NCBI GenBank assembly: GCA_016758965.1
Contig: JAEPRB010000068.1
Span: 104,329 to 168,328 of the forward strand
DNA: 64,000 nt
Direction of reading: 5' to 3'
From: Circinella minor
Lineage: Eukaryota; Mucoromycota; Mucoromycetes; Mucorales; Lichtheimiaceae
The first letter of the stretch is position 1, and each line of letters starts with the position of its first letter. Positions 54,097 to 64,000 of this stretch are shown one piece after another. The translations under genes were made by a program, and so were the position numbers. Under the pieces are notes generated by a model. That model saw only the letters and a list, made by a program, of their open reading frames with translations. It ran no database searches and was not told the DNA's origin.

Positions 54097-55404
54097 TGTT
54101 GATTCATCCGATCCATAAGGTGTTGTAGTACATGCAAAAGTGGAGTATTCCATTGTCGGTTGTCGTGGTGATTGATGATGCTGAAAATGAGAAGGGATAT
54201 GTGGTTGTGGTTGTTGTTGGTGATGATGATAATAATGATTACTATTAGTATAATGTTGTTGTTGTTGTTGTTGTAGGTGATGATTATACGATGCATTAGA
54301 AGAAACTGGAGAAGATATCGTATGTTTGTTGTTGTTATGATGATCCAATACCATGGGCGCGTATCTTGGAGAAAAAGAATATATTGGTGAATGTTTCGCT
54401 GCTTGTTCTTCATTCGTTGAATGGTTAGATAATGATGATGGATTAGGTTGATGTGGATGATGGATAGCTGCCGCTGCCGCTGCCGCAGCAGCTGCTGCTG
54501 CATAATAGTTTGACGACACAGATGAAGGATGAGGAGAAGCAGGAGATGGGATACTACTTGCAGTTCGCTGATGATGTGAATGATTATAATTTTGCTGATA
54601 GCTAGTAAGAGGTGCTGTTGTGACTGATTCATCACACAAGGAGGAGGATGATGATGTGGACGGTATTGATGTTGATGATGAATGTATTGAAGTACCCGTA
54701 TTATTATTAGAATGACTACCATTATTATTTTTATCAGTTGATTCCATAGTTTCTTCTTTTATTGAAGAGGATGATCGAGAGTTGCTATTATTATTATTTT
54801 TCGTCTTTGTATGATGCTTCATTCGTTTTTTTATGTGTGTACGATGATGCGCGTGCAGATTATCTGATCGACTGAATCGTTTTCCACAACCAGGAAATGG
54901 ACAAACATGAGGACGTTCACCCGTGTGAACAAGCATGTGCCTCTTTAAATGTTCAAATCGTTTGAAACTCCAACCACATTTTGGATAAATACAAACATGT
55001 CTGTGTTGTTTCATAGATGAGGATGATGATAAAGAAGAAGAAGAAGATGTGGACGTTTGTTTTTGCTTTTGTGATGGAGGATAAGCTGATGGTGGTAGTG
55101 GTGGCGGTGTTTGTTGTTGAAGATGCATCGTTGTAGTAGAAGTAGAAGAAGTAGAAGAAGAAGGAGGTGTAATAATGGTGTTCGAGAAAGATGGAGAAGA
55201 AAAAGTATGACAAGAATTCTTGAAAGACCAGGAATTAATATCTGGTGGAGAAATTATGGATGGTGGCGTATGGTTCAAATCATGATGCACGACATATTGC
55301 TGCAGGTGATGATGATATGGAGGATGATGTTCCGCTGGTATTATTGTTGATGTTGATGTTGAAGGTATACTTGTTAAATAGTTTTCAGTAGGGGTATGAG
55401 ACAT
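53950..55404 (-). CDS. Two-finger C2H2 zinc-finger transcription factor
   Basis: A single-exon gene of 484 residues with two tandem C2H2 fingers at about 137-189: C137-x4-C142-x12-H155-x3-H159, the linker TGERPHV, then C167-x4-C172-x12-H185-x3-H189. The contact-helix sequences [14 protein letters not shown] and [14 protein letters not shown] resemble finger pairs in fungal SteA-, Msn2- and BrlA-type regulators, but the exact orthologue is not clear. The fingers are followed by a basic stretch (KKRMKHHTK) that may aid nuclear import. The rest is low complexity: Ser/Thr/Pro at the N-terminus, an alanine tract of about 13 (near 54469-54505), Gln/His tracts, an Asn tract (near 54071-54095), and a Tyr/Gly end. 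Its targets cannot be predicted. Confidence 0.9.
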
Positions 55405-55982
55405 TTGAATAAAAGATTTTTTTTTCTTTCACTCTCACTCTCTCTCACACACACACACTGTTTATATATATTTCTTTTGACTTTTTATATATTTAATTTT
55501 TCAAAAGAAAAAAAAGAAAGAAGAAAGAAATTAGAAAAATAAAAATAAAAAAGTAAAATACTAAAAAGGTAAAAAAAAAAAAAAAAGTCTGTAACTAGGG
55601 AAAAAAGGGCTCAAAACTGTCAATGTTATAATTTGAATTAATTCTATTAAGCTTTTTCCTCCCTCTTTTTTTTTTTTCTAATCTATCAATTATTTGATTC
55701 TCTTCTCGCCTTTACACCCCCTTATTTTTTTCTTATAAAAATTCAAAATGTGTGCCAAGGCAATCTTTTATTCCAAAATTGGTTAAATTGATGACATTGC
55801 GCATAAGATTGATTTGAAAATTATCCATGTATATATAAATATATATATTTTCGATCATTTTTTTCACATCCTAAAGAGAGTGAAATATATATAATACAAT
55901 CGATCTTTGGATCTTTCTATTTATTTATTATTTTTTTTTTTTTTTGTTGATTCCACATAACACATACATAATTATTATATAC
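55405..55982. other. Intergenic spacer
   Basis: These 578 bp lie between the zinc-finger start and the SPOUT1-like stop, both leftward. They contain CT and CA short repeats near 55428-55460, A/T homopolymers and TATA-like stretches. The left part should be the promoter of the zinc-finger gene. Confidence 0.45.
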
Positions 55983-57640
55983 TTAATTACGACCCTTTTT
56001 TTGTATTGCGGCCTGGAACACAGACATTACCATAGTGATTGACTCCTAATAATAATTTTTTAAAAAAAAGAATAATAAAAATGTCAGTTATTAAACTTCA
56101 TATATATATTAAATCAATTTTTTTTATACTTGCCTCTAATCTTATTGTTCGTGTTCCTGCTCTTACTCTTGGATCAATAAAAAGATCAAATAATTCAGCT
56201 GAATCTTCACCTGCACATTTAAGATCTTCGTCTGCTTCTACAGCCTCCTGCAGACCTCCTGATGGTCCCCCAAAAGCAAAAAGAATATGTCTATTATAAT
56301 AATTGTTATTATATAATTATCAACATTTAAAGTAGTAGTAGTAGTAGTAGTAGTTTTTTTTTTTTTTGGTAAAATAAATAGATAAATTGGATATCAAATT
56401 ATTTACTTACTTGAACGAAGATTTTACTTCATCCGTAATACCATCATCAAACATATCACGCGCATTTTGATCTGAAATACCTACAGTGAAATCGTAACCT
56501 CCCTAAAAAAAAAGATACCATATTGGGGTTTAAGAGAATTGGATAGAATAAAACAGAGTGCACAAGAGCATATTAATAATAATAATAATAAACATAACAT
56601 TTACATAAACATAAACATTGAATATATAAAATACCTCGTAAGGTGATTCTGTGATCACACGTGAAAAAGAGGATGCCAACCGGATATGGTATCCCCAATA
56701 ATGACCTGCTTTTTCTCGCGGTGTTTTTGGACTTACAGCCTTGACAGTGATTGGTTTTTGTCCCTTTCGTGTATCGGCTGCAGCTAATGGTTCCGGTAAT
56801 TCAACAGTAACCCGAACTCCCGGTTGAATCAATTTTTCAAGTCTTGCTCTTCTAAACATTCCAATATCAATTAATGTCCCTGAACCTTCCTTATCTAATG
56901 TAACACCCTCACGATATTTCAAAGCTTGATGTAAATTAGGATGATGAGGTGCTTCTAATGGTAATAAAAGCCCTGCAAATTTTAAATCGGGACTAAATGG
57001 TACTAATGCTTTTCGTAAATATCTAAATTTATAAGTTAGATAATATTTTTACTATTTAAATATTAAGGGTTTAAAAAATTTAATTTACTTACTGTGGTGT
57101 TTCCATATATTGAAATACGTGTGCCAAAAATAAATTAGGGTTAACCTTATTATCTGTCAACTTTTTTTTATCATCATAAATAACAATTTCATCCACATTA
57201 AATATCACTAAATTTCGTGCAATCTAAAAAATAATAATAATTGAGTTGTTTAATAAAACTATTGTTTTTTTTTTTATTTCTATATATTATACACAAACCT
57301 GTCCAGCCAAAATAGTCTTCATTTCAAGTGTAGGAGCACTATCAACAACACTAGCCGGAATGGCTACTGTGATTGTATATTTTCTTGGTCGTTCTATTAT
57401 TTTATTTTCATTAACCACATCATTTGTTGTTTTTTGAATCTTTCCAGGTTTTGAACTGTTAGGATCGTATAAAGGTCCTGACAAGTGTTTATTCTCGTAT
57501 GTTTTCTGTGGTTTTCTTCGCTATATAAATATAGTATGTTAATCTTTGAAATTTTATAAATTATTTAATTAATAAAATGACCATGAAGTATATTAGTAGT
57601 GCTTTACCTTTTGTTGTCGATTTGAGTTGTTCGTTGACAT
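55983..57640 (-). CDS. SPOUT1: SPOUT-family RNA methyltransferase (C9orf114/CENP-32-like)
   Basis: Seven exons (57640-57608, 57520-57299, 57223-57093, 57022-56635, 56502-56411, 56290-56134, 56045-55983) join in frame to 361 residues (human about 376). The family is a SPOUT-fold, SAM-dependent RNA methyltransferase; the human protein also localises to kinetochores and spindles. After a basic N-terminus (RQQKRRKPQK) come YTITVAIPASVVDSAPTLEM, AGQIARNLVIFNVDEIVIYD, YMETPQYLRKALVPFSPDLK, FAGLLLPLEAPHHPN, an OB-like insert (FREGV-type YREGVTLDK), GHYWGYHIRLASSFSRV, SPYEGGYDFTVGISDQ, and the C-terminal knot region HILFAFGGPSGGLQEAVEAD and RTIRLEESITMVMSVFQAAI. The last intron (56046-56133) uses a GC donor (GAG|gcaagt); the other introns are GT-AG. 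Confidence 0.95.
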
Positions 57641-60600
57641 GACGGGTCGATCGATCAAATAGTAAATTAAAAATAAAAAATAAAAGATTTGATATGGAAA
57701 CAGAATTACTATTTTTTTTTTCCTTATAGTAAATTCATTTCCAAAGTCAGTGTAACAAAGAAATAATCCTTTATTAAATATATGATTAATTTTTTATCAC
57801 TAAGATCGACATGCTGATGAGAATAAAGAATATGTTTATGAAAGTACTGAAACGAGAATATATATATATATTATTGATTGATTGATCTATTATCCAAAAA
57901 AGAAACCGTGAGAAGCTATTACTTTGATCAAAAACATATTATATATCGATGACAACTATTATTTAATCATTCACAAGTTTTTACATCATCAGAAAAGAAG
58001 CATTATATTCACCAGATCAAAACACGGAAAAAAAATTTGGAATATTTTTACTTGCCCCCCCCCCCAAATCACAACTTTTAAAACTTAATTAATGAATCAA
58101 AATACATAAACAACCAAAGGCAAATCATTCATTTTGAACATATAATAGCATACTTTTGTCTTTACGTATAACTTTTCTTTTATGATACAGTGCTTATCAT
58201 CATTATAGATTATACACCGTTTCATCAACAAAGTGCAATTTTAATTACTATTCCACTACTAAATAAACATATATTGCAACCTTTTTTTTTTCGTTAGAAT
58301 AAACAAATACATAAGCGTTGCTATGAGTTTTTTTTTCTATTAAACTATAACGCATATTATCATTATCAATGAATAATTACATACCACCATTAAAAAAAAA
58401 GTTTAGAAAAAAAGAAACAACGAACACATTAATCATTCTAAAATTTCGTTAAAAAATATTCATTTAAAAATAATTCAATTCTCTACGTACGTAGCTGCAC
58501 TTGTTACTTAACAAAACCAACAACGACATATATATTTATACGGTTCATCCATGGAAGACTTAATTGACCTTTTGCGTACATATATGAAAATATATAAAAA
58601 ATTTCCCTGTCGTAGTACCATTATAAAAGATTTATATACAGTGTATGAATAAACGTGAAAAGATACTTGCTGACGATAACTAAAAAAAAACCTTGTCTAG
58701 CAGTGTCCATAAGAATATAAATGACCACATTATTAGAATGTAGCTAGGTAAGGATGTTTCTTGAATAGAATTAAAGCTTCCTTTAGATGTACTTCTTTTT
58801 ATCGTCAACTAGATCATTAGATTGATGGGCAAAGTTCACCATCACCTAAAAAAATGGGAATAAAAAAAAAGTTGTCCAACCTATTCTTTATGGAATCAGT
58901 GAACTGCTTAGGCAGTAGTCACTAGATCTGTTGCAGCTTTGTCTGCGTAGATTTATTTTATATTTGTTAAATTAAAACCAAAGGGTTTAGATAATTATCT
59001 ACCTTCTGCATTGTTGGCGCACTCTTTCAATGTCAATGATGATATCTTCATTTAAGAATATTGTACATATTACAATATGTTATCTCAATAATTTTATGTG
59101 ATTGTGATTATAGGAAAAATAAGAATACTTGCATTTACTGCACGGTTTATTACTAGCAGTTATGGTTTACTACAGGAAGCTCAATATATCTACTACGTAT
59201 TGCCATCATTCAAGGAATCCTTATTAAAACAATACCAGAAACATCCTTGAAAAACTTTATGCCGTATCTCTATCACAATGGTTGTAGATAAATGATTTAA
59301 GTGATACAAATAAAGTGGAGAGATAGTTACGATACTTTAGATTATTTTGATACAGCTTTGGAAAAACAAATGGGTTTTTCTTATATACGTAAAACATTAT
59401 ACAACAATTGAATAAATAAATTACGTTTTCGTTACACTGTATATAAAATACTATAAGCTACTGCAAACATGTATATGATTTCCAAGTACAAGAGCTAGAA
59501 CTATACATTCCTTGATCAGCTATTATGACAGTATAAAAGACGCTATTGTGCTCTCAGCTTAGTACAGAGTATGTAAAGTGTACCGATAGGTATTAGAAAA
59601 AAGCAATCAAAATATATAGCGGAGGTGAAATAATTGCATAATGTACAAACCTTAAAATGCAGTAATCAAAAGCGAAAAAAAAAAGATATACGAGAAGGTG
59701 AAAAATTGTCTTTTTTATAAGCACTGTGCGTGGACTTTTTAGAAACATCGCCTTATCGATTAAGTCAACATCCTACTTTACAACGTTAGCTTGGGTTGCT
59801 ACGTACATAGAATGTAAATGTCCATGGAAAAAACTATCATCAGTCGATGATAATGATAACATAAAAGACATTCAGGTATTCGATGCTATCATATTACACG
59901 AGTTTCCGTAATAATACTGGCATATAGTAGTAATGTTATGTTCTCAGATAACTTTTTATTTAGAAAAAATGTTAATATTAAAATAACATACAAGTTTTAC
60001 GCTAGCTATAAAAAAAATTGGAAATCAAGAATTATTACTGTATGTCTGCTCGTAACACAGAGAATAAGCAAACAAATCATTTGTGGTTTTGACCGATTAA
60101 TAAAATCTAAAAAGTTTTATTTAATAGTAGAAGATGTTATATTGAAAACTTTATATCAAATACAAAAACGCTGTGTATTTATCAGTTTACTGTACCAGGT
60201 ACTCGTGTTGAAATAAACATCAACTCAATCATATATAATTTCCTCAAGACCACCTCTAAACTATGATTAATTTAAGAATAGATAATAAATGTTTCAAAAC
60301 TTAAAAGGTTGGAAATCTTATAAACTACTAAGACAAGAAAGTCTAAACTAGAATATTGATGTGTTGTTGTTACTATTACCGCCGACAATGTGACGAACCT
60401 TTTCGTTTCTTCTATTGGCCCATAGGATGATGAATATTTGGGTTGGAAAAGTTTTACAACTTATATATGCGCTACCATAATTGTTTGAATTGAATTTATT
60501 CTAAGAGTTATATCAGTCGCTGTTTCGGGCGATACTGATTAGTGTTTGCTCTTACAGTAAAAGACACCAATATTTTTTATGCTGCACGCTTTTCTCATTA

Positions 60601-61759
60601 CAAATTCTTGAATTTGAGTTGGTTTTTATGAACGATAATAAGCTACTGATATTGGCGCGACGATATTGTTGCGATTGTCATAATACAGTTATAATATGCG
60701 ATAAGAAAAGAAAGAAGAAAGAGAGGCAATAATTTTTAAAAAAAACAGTACGTAAACTGTATATATTTCGGTGCAATTGTCTATCATTATCAACCAGTCA
60801 AAAATAAATAAATATACATATAGGTGTTTCCCCTGATCCATGGTTTAGTACGAATCATCTATTATTGTTTACCGAATTTCCATTTGTCTAGTCTTAGTTC
60901 TGAGTTCATTGAAATTAAGATTGTTTTACAACCCTACGACAATGCTTCATTTCCTTCCTCAAGTAGCCCAATTGCTCATTCAGGCTTTTTAGAACATCGT
61001 TAATATTGATTTCTTCAATAACAGATTTACTTTTCCATGCTTTCTTTTTTCCTTTTACTCGCCCACCTTCAAACTAAATAATAAAAACGATTGCTACTAC
61101 CACCTCATTACAAAAAGAAAAAAAAACTGTCAAACTATTTCCTTGTCTGCCATTTCATCACTACTAATGCATATTATTACCAATTATACACAATTACCTT
61201 GTACAATAAAAAGTTTCATGGATATTTCTTCTAAATCCTTATTGTTAATAACGTTTTGATAATTCAGATCCGCTATCAAATATAAATTATATTTTAACAA
61301 TGAAAATTGATAATTATGTTGATTGAGATCATTGATGTCTCGAAACAAATTACGTTAATATATCAGTATAATAATTTGATTACCCTCCCACAAGACTATA
61401 ATGCGAATTTATTTTTGCTTTCATGTCATATTTCGATACGTATCGTCGAATTCTAGCCCAAGAATTGCCACTGGCCGCTCCATACGTAGTACAAAAAATT
61501 ATTTGGTGCAGAAAAAAAAAGTGTGCTGTACTTTTCCTGCTGATTCCAGGTATTTAAAACAAAATCTTTATATCCAATATGTAACAATCCAGTATAGTTG
61601 GTTGAGAATGCCGCGTTTTATCGTTTCTTAGTCTTTAACTATTTTAATCTTCAGCAATTTCATGAATAAGGAGGTAACTATTTAATTAAGCTTTTTATTT
61701 AGAAGAATATAAATATTTGTACCTGAAAAAACCTGAGCTGGAAAAACAAATCATGCTAC
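57641..61759. other. Gene-free region before the inverted repeat
   Basis: About 4.1 kb of AT-rich sequence with no supportable gene. The left edge is the SPOUT1-like promoter. It includes a run of 13 C at about 58055-58067, unusual here, and AT tracts near 57860-57872. Short frames at 59726-60216 and 61401-61631 show no recognised motif. Confidence 0.55.
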
Positions 61760-62701
61760 GTAAAAAAAAAAGCGGGCCGGGAGTTTCGGGGTTACAGGTG
61801 AAACAGTTCAGTTGCTACTATAGCAATAAAAGTATAATGGACAACAATGATAATCATACTTCTTTATCTTTCACTGTTTCTTTCAAAGTGGTGACCCTTT
61901 TTGAAGATTTGTTATAGAGAGCTTTGATAAAGGAATTTTTCTAAGACCGAAATAAGCCACTGAAAATTTTTTAAATGGACGGCTTTTTTGCGCAAGCCTT
62001 CTCTCTTTTCTTTTTTTTTTCTTTTTCTTTGCAATAGTTCTGGTTGGCAGACACACCCACACGATGTCTCGCTCTCGTGGAAGTTAGTGTACCACTTCCC
62101 TAACCCGGAAGGACTAACTGTCTGTCAATTAGGACTATTGCCAATTACTAACTCTCTCTCAAATAGGATTATTGCCAAATGGCATTTTGGAAATGGTCGA
62201 CGGAGGCGGACGAATGAACAAGCAAAGGCGGACCAGTGAACAAGCAAAGGCGGACCAGTGAACAAGCAAAGGCGGACCAGTGAACAAGCAAAGGCGGACA
62301 AGCGAACAAGCAAAGGCGGACAAGCGAACAAGCAAAGGCGGACGAGTGAATACTTTTACAAGCAAGTCAAGTTACAGTTTTTTCTTGCCAAGGTTCATTG
62401 TTCCTTTATCTTTTGGCGAAATTGCTACGACACAAGATTTTTAATACAAGAACTATTGTTATTCTATTAATATTACTAGTCTCATTCTTTTATTACTATC
62501 TATCACTACTATAATAAATAAATTGTTATTTTTATCTTTATTAATTTATTTTCTTGCTTTTGTCAAGCCTGTTGTTTTCTTGTGTCAAGTGTTTTTTTTT
62601 TTTTTTTTTTGAAAGCCAATGTGTTAGCGGATATGTTACCACAGTAACACGCACAGACCAGCGCGTCATAGAAACACACGCACCTATCTTTTGATGCTGT
62701 T
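61760..62701 (+). repeat. Left arm of giant inverted repeat
   Basis: About 940 bp that recurs in inverse orientation at 63060-64000 with roughly 98-99% identity. Only scattered differences are visible: one base in the GTTATAGAGAGC / GTTATATAGAGC region, one near 62438, and length or composition changes in A/T runs near 61762 and 62590. It carries a 22-bp minisatellite. The outer limit is uncertain because the right copy reaches the window edge. No transposase or other domain was recognised. It may be the long terminal inverted repeat of a foldback-type element or a segmental inversion-duplication. Confidence 0.9.
62205..62350 (+). repeat. 22-bp minisatellite in left arm
   Basis: About 6.6 tandem units of 22 bp built on GGCGGAC(N)3(T/C)GAACAAGCAAA. 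Units start at 62205, 62227, 62249, 62271, 62293, 62315 and 62337. The variable bases form ordered blocks (one GAAT, three CAGT, two AAGC, one GAGT unit). The same order appears mirrored in the right arm. Because 22 is not a multiple of three, successive units shift frame; the open frames across it are a by-product. Confidence 0.9.
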
Positions 62702-63059
62702 AGCATAGAATGTATTGTTGGATGTGATTGCTATGCATCATGAAAAGCTGTCGAGATTCCCAATGGTAAACGCAAACGATTTTAAAAGTGGTATAGTAGC
62801 CCATGCATTGCACAGAAAAATACTCAATCCCTTTACTGTCAATTATTTTTGCGTTGTAGCCATCGCAGGCTTTAGAGAAAAAGTTACTATTTTTCAGTAA
62901 ACATTAGCTAAACGATTAAGACAGTGAGAACAAAGTGGGATCTGTGATTTGTTATACAACATGGCTATTTTACAACCATGCTAAACAGTTCATTCAAATG
63001 GCAACTCATAAAAAATATATGCATGAAAAGGATTTTAAGACGGAATTATACATTTCATA
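62702..63059. other. Unique spacer of the inverted repeat
   Basis: This 358-bp central segment is not duplicated between the arms. It contains a 61-codon forward frame (62715-62900) with no recognised motif. The sequence is not obviously self-complementary, so the whole structure would fold as a very long stem with a loop of about 360 nt. Confidence 0.6.
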
Positions 63060-64000
63060 ACAGAATCAAAAGATAGGTGCGTGTGTTTCTATGACGCGCT
63101 GGTCTGTGCGTGTTACTGTGGTAACATATCCGCTAACACAATGGCTTTCAAAAAAAATAAAAAATAAAAACACTTGACACAAGAAAACAACAGGCTTGAC
63201 AAAAGCAAGAAAATATATTAATAAAGATAAAAATAACAATTTATTTATTATAGTAGTGATAGATAGTAATAAAAGAATGAGACTAGTAATATTAATAGGA
63301 TAACAATAGTTCTTGTATTAAAAAGCTTGTGTCGTAGCAATTTCGCCAAAAGATAAAGGAACAATGAACCTTGGCAAGAAAAAATTGTAACTTGACTTGC
63401 TTGTAAAAGTATTCACTCGTCCGCCTTTGCTTGTTCGCTTGTCCGCCTTTGCTTGTTCGCTTGTCCGCCTTTGCTTGTTCACTGGTCCGCCTTTGCTTGT
63501 TCACTGGTCCGCCTTTGCTTGTTCACTGGTCCGCCTTTGCTTGTTCATTCGTCCGCCTCCGTCGACCATTTCCAAAATGCCATTTGGCAATAATCCTATT
63601 TGAGAGAGAGTTAGTAATTGGCAATAGTCCTAATTGACAGACAGTTAGTCCTTCCGGGTTAGGGAAGTGGTACACTAACTTCCACGAGAGCGAGACATCG
63701 TGTGGGTGTGTCTGCCAACCAGAACTATTGCAAAGAAAAAGAAAAAAAAAAGAAAAGAGAGAAGGCTTGCGCAAAAAAGCCGTCCATTTAAAAAATTTTC
63801 AGTGGCTTATTTCGGTCTTAGAAAAATTCCTTTATCAAAGCTCTATATAACAAATCTTCAAAAAGGGTCACCACTTTGAAAGAAACAGTGAAAGATAAAG
63901 AAGTATGATTATCATTGTTGTCCATTATACTTTTATTGCTATAGTAGCAACTGAACTGTTTCACCTGTAACCCCGAAACTCCCGGCCCGCTTTTTTTTTA
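63060..64000 (-). repeat. Right arm of giant inverted repeat (runs to window edge)
   Basis: Reverse-complement copy of 61760-62701, ending at the window edge with the same CGGGCCCGC-type and poly-T sequence that lies at the outer end of the left arm. Whether the repeat continues beyond the window cannot be seen; the left arm's flank gives no clear boundary signal. Confidence 0.9.
63411..63558 (-). repeat. 22-bp minisatellite in right arm
   Basis: Mirror copy of the minisatellite at 62205-62350, with the same number of units and the same order of unit variants. The translated frames across the two copies are identical over 68 residues. Such arrays normally change copy number fast, so the match implies recent duplication or ongoing gene conversion between arms. 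Confidence 0.9.

Noticed and set aside
53769..54722. 317-codon reverse frame rich in Ile/His/Gln
   Set aside because: It overlaps the C2H2 zinc-finger gene in another frame, arises from its Asn/Gln/His codon repeats, and lacks any domain.
62205..62350. Regular 22-bp repeats could suggest a CRISPR-like array
   Set aside because: The units are directly tandem with no unique spacers, and the DNA is eukaryotic; this is a minisatellite.
62125..62365. Open frames across the minisatellite encoding Cys/Leu-rich repeats (LFTGPPLLVHWSAFAC type)
   Set aside because: The same array is open in several frames on both strands because a 22-bp unit without stops shifts frame each time; there is no start context or domain.

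Overview
This window looks like nuclear DNA of an early-diverging filamentous fungus, most likely Mucoromycota (Mucorales-like). The genes are split by many short GT-AG introns (mostly 68-200 nt). Noncoding DNA is very AT-rich, with long A/T runs and microsatellites. The gene set includes fungal signatures: a Zn2Cys6 regulator, a type I metacaspase and a DUF2408 protein. No tRNA, rRNA, CRISPR array or bacterial-type operon was seen. The order assignment is inferred; the fungal assignment is well supported.

Twelve protein genes were assembled by joining exons on splice sites and reading phase. From left to right: branched-chain 2-oxoacid dehydrogenase E1 alpha (-, 3.8-5.6 kb); a two-helix membrane protein of unknown role (+, 11.0-11.6 kb); a 946-residue Zn2Cys6 transcription factor in eight exons (+, 12.0-15.5 kb); a ten-exon metacaspase (+, 18.0-19.9 kb) convergent with cytoplasmic-type alanyl-tRNA synthetase (-, 20.0-23.6 kb); an acidic, glutamine/histidine-rich protein (-, 24.2-25.3 kb); an unrecognised four-exon protein (+, 27.9-29.4 kb); acidic ribosomal protein P1 (+, 34.1-34.7 kb) convergent with a ten-exon DUF2408 protein (-, 35.1-37.2 kb); Mediator subunit MED13 in nine exons (-, 38.0-44.1 kb); the small GTPase ARL1 (-, 50.8-52.1 kb); a C2H2 zinc-finger protein (-, 53.9-55.4 kb); and a SPOUT1/C9orf114-type RNA methyltransferase (-, 56.0-57.6 kb).

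The genes do not form a pathway or cluster. They are housekeeping and regulatory functions (mitochondrial amino-acid catabolism, translation, transcription, Golgi traffic, RNA modification, protease signalling) separated by unusually large gene-poor stretches (5.6-11 kb, 29.4-34.1 kb, 44.1-50.8 kb, 57.6-61.7 kb).

The gene-poor stretches hold the least described content. There are three MITE-like elements: two flanked by TA with CAG...CTG ends and GCCCCG-type terminal inverted repeats, and one flanked by a perfect 9-bp target-site duplication. A giant, nearly perfect inverted repeat with arms of about 940 bp, each carrying a 22-bp minisatellite, fills the right end and runs to the window edge. 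The palindrome TACGTA is locally very dense. A telomere-repeat-like box sits in the P1 promoter. Splicing oddities include a start-codon exon with only four coding bases (ARL1), a GC-AG intron (SPOUT1), and a 34-nt intron plus a 16-nt microexon (DUF2408 gene). I did not recognise a clearly novel multi-gene system.
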